DNA of 64,000 nucleotides from Mytilus edulis (Eukaryota; Mollusca; Bivalvia; Mytilida; Mytilidae), in the NCBI RefSeq assembly GCF_963676685.1, contig NC_092349.1, positions 54,325,232 through 54,389,231 of the forward strand, given 5' to 3'. Under the pieces are notes generated by a model, which worked only from the letters and a program-made list of their open reading frames with translations, did no database searches and had not been told where the DNA came from. Position numbers and translations under genes: made by a program. This document shows positions 56,260-64,000 of the stretch, piece after piece (position 1 is the first letter of the stretch; the number at the start of each line of letters is the position of its first letter).

Positions 56260-56900
56260 AGTAACCATTTGTTGCTTCTCTTTTTATCCATACATGCATA
56301 CGCCAAATATAAAAGTTAACTAAATTATTAGATTTGAATTTAGTAGTGCATACAATTAAGCAATATGCAGAACTTGTATAGTGATTCAATGCCAATGGTA
56401 CACATCCTGCAGAAACGTATGCAATTGCACACAACAAAAGAAGATAAGAAAAGTTTCAAATCAGGTCAAGTAAATATCATCTGTTCACTTGGACATGTTG
56501 TATAAATACAATTACTGCATTACCATTTTGTATTCATAAGTCCGAATTGTTTAAATATTCACTTGACTTTCCTATACATTAAATGTAAACTTATTTGTTT
56601 TAGACATGTAAGATGAAATATGGTTTTAAATTGCGGCTACCAGGAACGACAGTTGCGATTGCATTGTTCAAGTTAATATTATACAAATAAAAACATAACA
56701 TTGGCTCTCGGAAAAAAAACACTTCAAAAAATGCACACACACACACACACCTATATTTATACACATGCACAAACATACAACATAAATAAATTGATAAACA
56801 ACACAAGTATTCAAGTCAATACTTACAAAACAAATCGTTGGAATAGAAAAATCTATTCAGTTTGAAGTACCACGATAAGAACCTGGTATGTGCTATGCTG
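56260..56900 (-). repeat. Duplicate of the 51-kb upstream region
   Basis: Old direct duplication of 50990-51600 including the GTAAGT exon end (here 56827) and a CA tract (about 56734-56751). No counterpart of the signal-peptide or Cys exons is found downstream, so this is a promoter or 5' end without its gene. Confidence 0.6.
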
Positions 56901-56904
56901 CGTT

Positions 56905-59755
56905 TACCATGTTTACTGATACATAGTTTTGTACTTTCTTTAAACAGGGGGTATTATTAAACATATGTTAAATGCGGATGTTTATATATTTAAGAGGCTG
57001 TTCAAGTAAATATCAGGCAAATCATATGATATGGATGGCACAACAAAAAAAAATTCTCACTGAATTTTTGGTTCCAATGCAAAGTTTATATCATACAAAG
57101 GATATATATGTCAAAACTATTTTTGAATCAACAGTGGATTGCTCAGAAAATGATTTTAAAATACACTAACAATGCAACAAAATTTTGTACAAAATGAAGA
57201 GTTATCTCCCCTTTTCAATGAATTTTCAGTGCTTACTATTTTTTTTTTTCTCTTTATTTGTTGCAGTTTATAAAAAAACAAAATCTAACTTTGAGAAAGA
57301 ATGAATTTGTGATATGAAATAGATGAACAAATTTTGAAATATTGACTTTAGTACTTCTTTTAATGTGTATAAAATAAATAAACATTAAACAATATGCAAC
57401 ATATGTTGATTGGTGTTTGTCTAACGTCCAGTGGCAAATATTTCATGTTAAAGAACGATTGCGTTTGAAAGTAGAAACATATAGTAGGAAAAGGAAGAAT
57501 TAAATTATCACATTATATTCAGATGTACAGACAATTGTAGCGGAATACCGTCGACTATAATGGTTTGTTGTTAAACAAATATCACTGGTAATAATCTTTT
57601 CGATATACAAATACCCGCGGTCGTCCACGTCCACTCTGTGTAGAGTTTCTATTTGTATCCATCTCCGGTATCCATCTGATCAGTTAATATAGGCCTTTGC
57701 AACTAATTTTTATAGTTCGTTTTTACGTTGTACTTTTACACCACTATCCCATGTTAGGGGGTAATTGGGGTATCACTAACATGTTTTACACCGTCACATT
57801 CTGTATGTATGTGCCTGTCCCATGTCAGGAGCCTGTTTGTTCATTTTTTGTAAATAAATCAATGTTGAGTTCAAATGCATTGTGTGCACACAAAAAATGA
57901 TAAGGAAATGCCTTTTCCCAATCAGACATCCGGATACGTCACGCGGGAAACCTGTCACTGAGAGCAACAGAAACAGAACCATATGTTTATGATCTCTTAC
58001 GAATATCGACATATATACTCGTCTGGGTGAACACGGTTTACGTGCAAGACGTTCTCAATTTCGAGCGGTACTAAGACGTAGGCATCGACTTGTAATGGTC
58101 CAATGTTGCCACTAAATAAGGATCTGGGGATGCACAAATCATGTGTGAACAAGCAGGCAAGTAAAATATATTTTATAGTCAAATCAAACCAGTTCAAATA
58201 TTTGAGGATATGATATTCATATTTTTAGAATTTGTTAGCCATAATGTAACCAAAAAGTCAAATATCTAACTTAAAGGTGTTTTCATTCTAAAACATAGTA
58301 CAATCAAAAACTATTTGATGTGAAAAATGTTTGTTTTTGCAGATTAAGGTTACACTTAAGTGTAAATGATTAAAGACATGCATTATAAAAGTCATATATT
58401 GTGTATGATTATTAAATATATAACAGGGAACATTCATATGCATTGTCATACCCCTAGCTGTCAAATATCTGGGTTTGAGCGTTCTTGATGTAGGTGAATA
58501 TATGCAAAGGAGCTTTAGATGCACATACTTTATGAAGTCATATTTATCAATAAATTACACTGCATTTGACCGTGTTTTGTTTGTTTGTGTTTGGCATACT
58601 GATATCTCCAATATGATTGCTAATATTTGGAACATGTTTGCATACGTACGACGTATACGTTCTACTGCATTTAGACAAACTATATATGTCACAATTTTAA
58701 ATGTTTTTACTCTTCACACGTGTAAAACTTTTCCTTCTTTACCGTAGTGAAGTTTTGTTTTTATAATCTTTGTTAACAAATAATGCTTTCATAGAGTCTA
58801 GATATTTGTTTACCAACCTGTAAAAGTTCGAAGTAAATTTCCTTAATACATCTCAACCGCATCAAATTTTGCAGTTTTGGGAGAATTGGATATGATCCCA
58901 TGTTCTGTAGATGACATTAAACATGTTAAACTTTGTGTATGTTTCTGGCATCATGTTGTTAATTCAAATCCAGACAGTTTAATGAATACGATTTATATTA
59001 TATAATAACTCAGATTGGTATAGTACAAAAGTGAAATTGTTATTTGAAAAAGTTGTATTTTAACATGTTTTGGAAAATCAGAATTCATTTAGCATGTTTA
59101 GTAAAACATGTAAAAATCATCGTACAACTTTTGACCCCTATGTAAATTTTAAGTTAAAGATAAATTACACTTTAATTAAGAATATACCAAACTCAATGAT
59201 TTGAGGAGTACATTTTTCATAATATTTCAGATATATTGTACCATCTTTCAATAATCCTTTAGACATTTAAAAGTTCTATTTCATATTTCGAAGAACTGTT
59301 TATGATGTCAGTGAATGTTGCATAAAAGGTATTGATAAAATGTATTTATTCAGACGTTCACTAACTTGAGTTATGTTATGGAATATATTATATATATTGC
59401 ATTACTTATATCTAAAGCTGTTCCTCCTCGGTCAAATAGATATATAGAGAGAAAAAATATTGAAACATTACAAGATTTTATATACATCTCTTTATATATT
59501 TTTTTATATTCTGTATTGATATACAATTGACAGTAATGATTAATGTGTGTTCTTTGTTTGTGTGTTGATGACACAATATTTTTGATTTTATATCAATAAA
59601 ATCTTTGACTTATTATCTTATATTTAATATAACATTTATAATTGTCAACGCGATAACATAACTTTTACATTGATTGATAATAATTATCTCCCTTGATGGC
59701 CTTGTCCTGCACAAGGAAATTGAATACTATTTTTAGCAACGAAATCAACACAAAA
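56905..59755. other. Mostly empty; tail-repeat fragments
   Basis: 57405-57460 is a SINE fragment ('aacgtccagtggcaaatatt'). 57700-57850 is the tail-repeat family with the uninterrupted junction 'ctgtatgtatgtgcctgtcc'. On the minus strand 58197-57997 a 66-codon frame begins MNWFDLTIKYILLACLFTHD and looks like a signal peptide, but no partner exon was found (confidence about 0.25). The rest has no support. Confidence 0.4.
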
Positions 59756-59761
59756 TGTCAA

Positions 59762-62640
59762 ATGGTTTTCCGAAAATCATATATATTTATTTGGTTAACA
59801 GCTGATTTTCTCCTATTCATACCAGGTAAATATGTTTTTACTTATTTCAATGTAATGCTAATATAATGACATATTCTTGTTGTCAAATACTTTATTTTGT
59901 TAACTTTTTATGTGGTTTTTTGTTTTTGCAATAAGTATAATATTGTTTTAATGACCTATTTGTATGTTGCAAAGTAAAATGTTGGTATGTTTCAGATGCC
60001 TATAATCAAGTCTGTTTTACGCTTTATGATGTCGAACGGTAAGATAAAGTTTATGTTGATAATGTTTATTAATATATTATACGACGCATATGTTTTTTTA
60101 GTTGTTAACATTGATTCATTTTCACGAGGTCGTGAAGTATAAGGACATAATATTTTCCGTAAGTACTTACTTTCAGTTGATGTATTTTGACAAATATACC
60201 GAAACTGATCTTAGTTTACATTACAACGGGAAATGTTTAGATATATATTCCTAACATCGAATAAAGGATAAAACAAAAAGACATTTAGTTTTGCGAAATA
60301 TTATTACCTGACAGTATCGATTAAATCGATTAAAACATAACAGTCAAACCAATCCCATTCAAGTATTTTTAGATATGATAATTATATTTTTAGGGTTATT
60401 TATGAATATTATAACCAAAACATTAAACAGATCGATCAGGTGTTTTCATATTTTACATTTTGTACAATCACAAACTATTTGAAGTGAAAAATAAAGCTCA
60501 GGCGGATAACAGTAACTGTTGTTACTGATATACGTAATACAAAATGCATTAAGAGTCACATGTTTTGTATGATTATTACAGTACATGTGTATTATGAATT
60601 GAATTGATGCTTTGCATATAAATTATTTCAGATGATAGTCTTGAAAGTCTAATCAAAGGTATGTTGTTATATGTTAATATTTGTTATTTAAATTTCGTGA
60701 ATCATATGTGGATACTCAGAAGTTCTAAATATACGTTAGAGTATTTACAATCCTAATATCTTTCCTCTTGCCTTTGATTTTGTTAACTTTTGTATATTAG
60801 TAATTACAATATTTAACGTAATTACAATATTTAAGCAACACGACGGGTGCCACATGTGGAGCAGGATCTGCATACCCTTCCGGAGCACCTGAGATCACCC
60901 CTAGTTTTTTGGGGGGTTCGTGTTGTTTATTCTTTAGTTTTCTATGTTGTGTCATGTGTGCTGTCATTTGGTTGTCTTTTTCATTTTTAGTCATGGCGTT
61001 GTCATTTTGTTTTAGATTTACGAGTTTGACTGTCCCTTTGGTATCTTTCGTCCCTCTTTTAACAAATGACATATTGATTGATTGATCCCGTTTTGTTTCA
61101 TATACAAAATATACCAACGTAGATAAAGTTATCTCGTTTTAACAAATCCACTCTTTCAATAAAAATATATGATTCCTATCATGATGTCTTTGAAATAGGG
61201 CTGTTACTTACACATATAACAACATGTAAATGGAAACGATCAAGACAATGGTTTCAAGCGGTAATGTTCAAGTCATTCTTTCGAACATATAATGGTTGCG
61301 ATTACTACTTGGAAGATAGTTGTTGAATATATTTGTCATAAATGACCATGTAATTATATATTTCAAGTATCAACCAGAGCACCTGCAATCACCCTGGTGT
61401 TTGGTGGGGTACATGTCGCTCGTCTATGAGTTGTTTTTGTAGTGGGTTGAATAATGATGTTTGACTGTCATGCTGTTTTATGTTTTTTATTGCGCTGTGT
61501 GCTTTCCTTGAAATAATGAATTCTGAATGTCATTTGATATATTCCTTCTATCTTCAAAGCTTATTTAGGACTATTGGTTTCGATATTTGAATTGCTTTAT
61601 TAGTTCATGTTTACATCGATAAGACTATAAAATGACTAAAATTCTATATGTTGAGCTCAATTTTGCAGCTACACTATACCAATAGTAGTCTCTGCATATT
61701 AATCGAAAGAAAAGAAAGAAAAAAAAGAAACCAACAGTTGGTGTTTTTGATGCTCGAATATGTTGGATCATAGAATGAATAGAACATTTCTAGTCGAAAG
61801 ATTCTGATGTTAATTTGTGCAGGATTTAGTTTGGAGACTATATACTATAAATAAACGGTTCTGTATTTGCCAGAATCATTTCTTAAAATAACCAGTCCTG
61901 TTATTCGATATACAAATTACTGTATTTCGCTTGATTACATTCATACATGACACAATTGCCATTCAACGTCCAGTATCTATCATCAATTGATTCAATAGTT
62001 ATCAAAGGTACCAGGATTATAATTTAGTACGCCAGATGCGCGTTTCGTCTACATAAGACTTATCAGTGATGCTCATATCAAAATATTTATCAAGCCAAAC
62101 AAGTACAAAGTTCAAGAACATTGAGGATCCAAAATTCCAAAAAGTTGTGCCAAATACGGCTGAGGTAATCGATGCCTGGGATAAGAAATCGTTAGTTTTT
62201 CGAAAAATTCAAAGTTTTGTAAACAGGAAATTTATAAAATTGACCACATTATTGATATTCATGTCAACAACGAATAATTAATTTACTTGTTTAACGTAAA
62301 CTTTCATGTTCTTCCAAAACATGTTTTTTTAGTCTTTTGACAATAACGTTTTGAATTGAAAGACATTCTACACTTTCAGGCACTGCACGCATGCGGATTA
62401 GGCAAAACTTTCGCTGTCTGAAAAGGTTTCTTGGAACTACAAATATAAACGAAATTATTGAAACATCATATCGAGAACGATTGATAGATCACGATGTATA
62501 CCAAACTATGAAGAGTTTGCATGGAAGTGTTCTGCAATGCGAAAGCATTCTTAAACGAGTGTGTGAAACAGACGAAACAAAATGTTGGAAATTTCTGAAC
62601 CTTCTTTCAGGGTTTAATATAAGGACATTGCTAAAACCAG
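59762..62640 (+). CDS. CARD-domain protein, partial (internal exons)
   Basis: Exon 62380-62640 is the solid part. After cactttcag it reads RIRQNFRCLKRFLGTTNINE, then YRERLIDHDVYQTMKSLHG, then WKFLNLLSGFNIRTLLKPG, ending G|GTAAAG (phase 1). The helix spacing, R.N...L, 'li..dvy..m' and 'F...L' positions fit a caspase-recruitment (CARD) six-helix domain of about 85 residues. Exon 60632-60658 (DSLESLIK) joins it in phase 1. Candidate upstream exons are 59762-59825 (MVFRKSYIFIWLTADFLLFI, phase 1, joins directly) and 59996-60043 (AYNQVCFTLYDVE, ends phase 2, so it does not join 60632). The leader exon may belong to another transcript, since CARD proteins are normally cytosolic. Downstream exons lie beyond the window or were missed. 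Role by family: homotypic adaptor in cell-death or immune signalling. Confidence 0.6.
60840..61070 (-). repeat. SINE-like repeat in the CARD gene intron
   Basis: Reverse copy: 'ggagcacctgagatcacccc', 'gtcatggcgttgtcattttg' and 'gactgtccctttggtatctt'. A decayed second copy follows at about 61375-61470. Confidence 0.75.
61990..62285 (+). repeat. Single diverged 355-bp-family unit in the CARD gene intron
   Basis: 'gttatcaaaggtaccaggat' to 'attgatattcatgtcaacaa'; about 295 bp of the 355-bp unit, ending 95 nt before the CARD exon. Confidence 0.85.
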
Positions 62641-63180
62641 GTAAAGTAATCTAATTCAATAAAAGCCGTCAAATATTATAATTTAATATTTGATGTTGTC
62701 TTTTGTGAACTGGAATCATTTATGAAGGCATAACGTCCGATTAAAATCTAGCATAGAAATGCATAAATAAATTAAATTAATACGGAAGGAAAGATGTTTT
62801 CAAAAACTCGTTATAATGAAATCATGTTGAATTAATTAAACAAAAGATTAATTGGACAGAGAAAAGAAACGATGAGTGTCAAAGACACCAACACCCGACA
62901 TAAGAGCAGAAAGCAGCCCATTGCCACCAATAAATCTTTAACACAGCAAGCAAATCATACATCCTGAGCAGAGCCTGAAATAATACTTTTACAATAATGT
63001 TTACATTTTACTAGTTCAGCTTGATTGAGGCCACACTAAACACCACAAAATACAAATTAATCAAAATTAAATCAACACACAACACGGACAAACTTAAAAG
63101 GTTCATGACTTGGCACTCGCAAAAGAAGTTCGCATCGAGTCCGATATTGGAACATATAACAGTAAAAAATTAGTAAAATG
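62641..63180. other. No gene recognised
   Basis: AT-rich sequence after the CARD exon. No further exon with a phase-1 acceptor and plausible coding was found. Confidence 0.35.
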
Positions 63181-63184
63181 AAAA

Positions 63185-63990
63185 TGATAACATATTTAAA
63201 AAAGGACTGCTAGCAGTAAACGACATGCCAGCTCCAGACCTCAATAAATTATTTAAAAGATTATATCTTTCGTCATGTCAAAATCTATTACAATACCTCT
63301 TGGTATGGGTTTAGTATCATGTTATGATAAGTTATACGAGATGAGCATATTCTGTAAAATTCCAACAACTTGTTTGAAGAATAAACATGTTTATTTTCTT
63401 TGGAGGGACACTACATGTAAAATAAACCAATATTAATTCCAAATAATGATGTCATCTTTAATGAATGGACAACTCTATCGTAGCTATATCTCTTTTAAAC
63501 AAGTCTGTTTAAGGAATGGTGTGCTTATCTTTTGTTAGCCGTGTATAGAATATTTCCAAGATAGAATGTAAAAACCCTTAACGTTAGGATTTTACACATT
63601 GTCTCACATTCTCGAATAATGTCATTCAGTAATAGTGTTGACAAGTTGGTGATATCAAAAACACTGGACGGTGTAATAATTTTCAGTACAAAGATTTCCC
63701 TCTTTAAATTATTTTTTTAAACATGCACGAGCGGGAACGTCCCCATATAAACCGGAAGATTAACAATACGAAGCGTAAATTTGAGTATCAAGTTGCCTGT
63801 TCGAATCGATATCAAGATCTAGGAATTGGTCAGTGTTCATTATAAGTACTAGTATTAGCTTTACAGAAAACAGGATAATCTCTGTAATGATGATACTGAA
63901 ATTATCACTATTGAGTGCCAAAATAGCATACAAAAAAAAAAATAAAAGCGAATAAGTCAAAAACAAAAAACTGAGCGATGGCAAGTTTGA
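63185..63990 (-). mobile_element. Retroelement relic, minus strand
   Basis: Minus strand: 63984-63760 reads ILALNSDNFS..., then QFLDLDI, the RT catalytic neighbourhood seen at 12.5 kb. 63330-63185 is its tail ('gacatgccagctccagacct'). Intervening coding is decayed or deleted. The same family, inverted, lies at 12450-14045. Confidence 0.65.
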
Positions 63991-64000
63991 TTCATAATGC

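Noticed and set aside
57997-58197. A single-exon secreted peptide on the minus strand
   Set aside because: The leader is plausible, but the remainder has no Cys pattern, no flanking splice signals were tied to it, and similar chance leaders occur in T-rich DNA; kept only as a note.

Overview
This window is AT-rich nuclear DNA of an animal, most likely a bivalve mollusc and probably a marine mussel (Mytilus-like). Three things point there. Genes are split into small exons with GT/AG introns. Most of the sequence is interspersed repeats of types familiar from mussel DNA (the 355-bp repeat with a 'cgccagacgcgcgtttcgtc' core, the 'gccaatgagacaactctcca' family, the 'gggacagtcaaactc' family, and SINEs with a tRNA-like tail). 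The protein families found (VMO1-like, Mab-21-like with a TPR-like tail, cytosolic sulfotransferase, CARD) are also expanded in bivalves. The species call is an inference. The long ORFs are mostly repeats; the real genes were found by joining short exons by eye.

Layout: 0-1.7 kb, dispersed repeats. 1.89-2.38 kb, the last two exons of a secreted Cys-rich peptide gene (copy A). 2.7-5.5 kb, a dead tyrosine-recombinase gene (minus strand) split by a 1,957-bp CACTA-like element. 7.8-15.0 kb, a complete six-exon gene (copy B) for a secreted peptide with one CxxxC module per exon; its introns carry retroelement debris. 18.4-24.3 kb, a three-exon VMO1-like gene (minus) with one in-frame TGA. 21.6-22.4 kb, an unidentified decayed ORF inside VMO1 intron 1. 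28.3-32.3 kb, a decayed Mab-21/cGAS-like gene with a TPR-like tail. 32.6-37.1 kb, a reverse-transcriptase relic and its tail repeats, interrupted by a near-perfect 355-bp tandem array (34.80-36.83 kb). 38.0-42.6 kb (perhaps to 45.9 kb), a sulfotransferase gene (minus) with a 946-bp inverted-repeat element inserted 5 nt inside an intron. 42.1-49.5 kb, SINEs, a MITE and hairpin repeats. 49.7-51.6 kb, a second secreted Cys-rich gene (minus), whose upstream part is duplicated at 56.3-56.9 kb. 52.0-57 kb, a minisatellite and repeats. 59.8-62.6 kb, exons of a CARD-domain gene (plus). 63.2-64 kb, another retroelement relic.

There is no operon logic. Functionally the window mixes candidate secreted effector or defence peptides, a secreted VMO1-like protein, a dead member of the cGAS-like receptor superfamily, a CARD protein and a conjugating enzyme. 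A link to innate immunity is suggestive only. The strongest evidence is structural: several insertions can be dated relative to one another because target-site duplications or empty paralogous sites lie in the same window.
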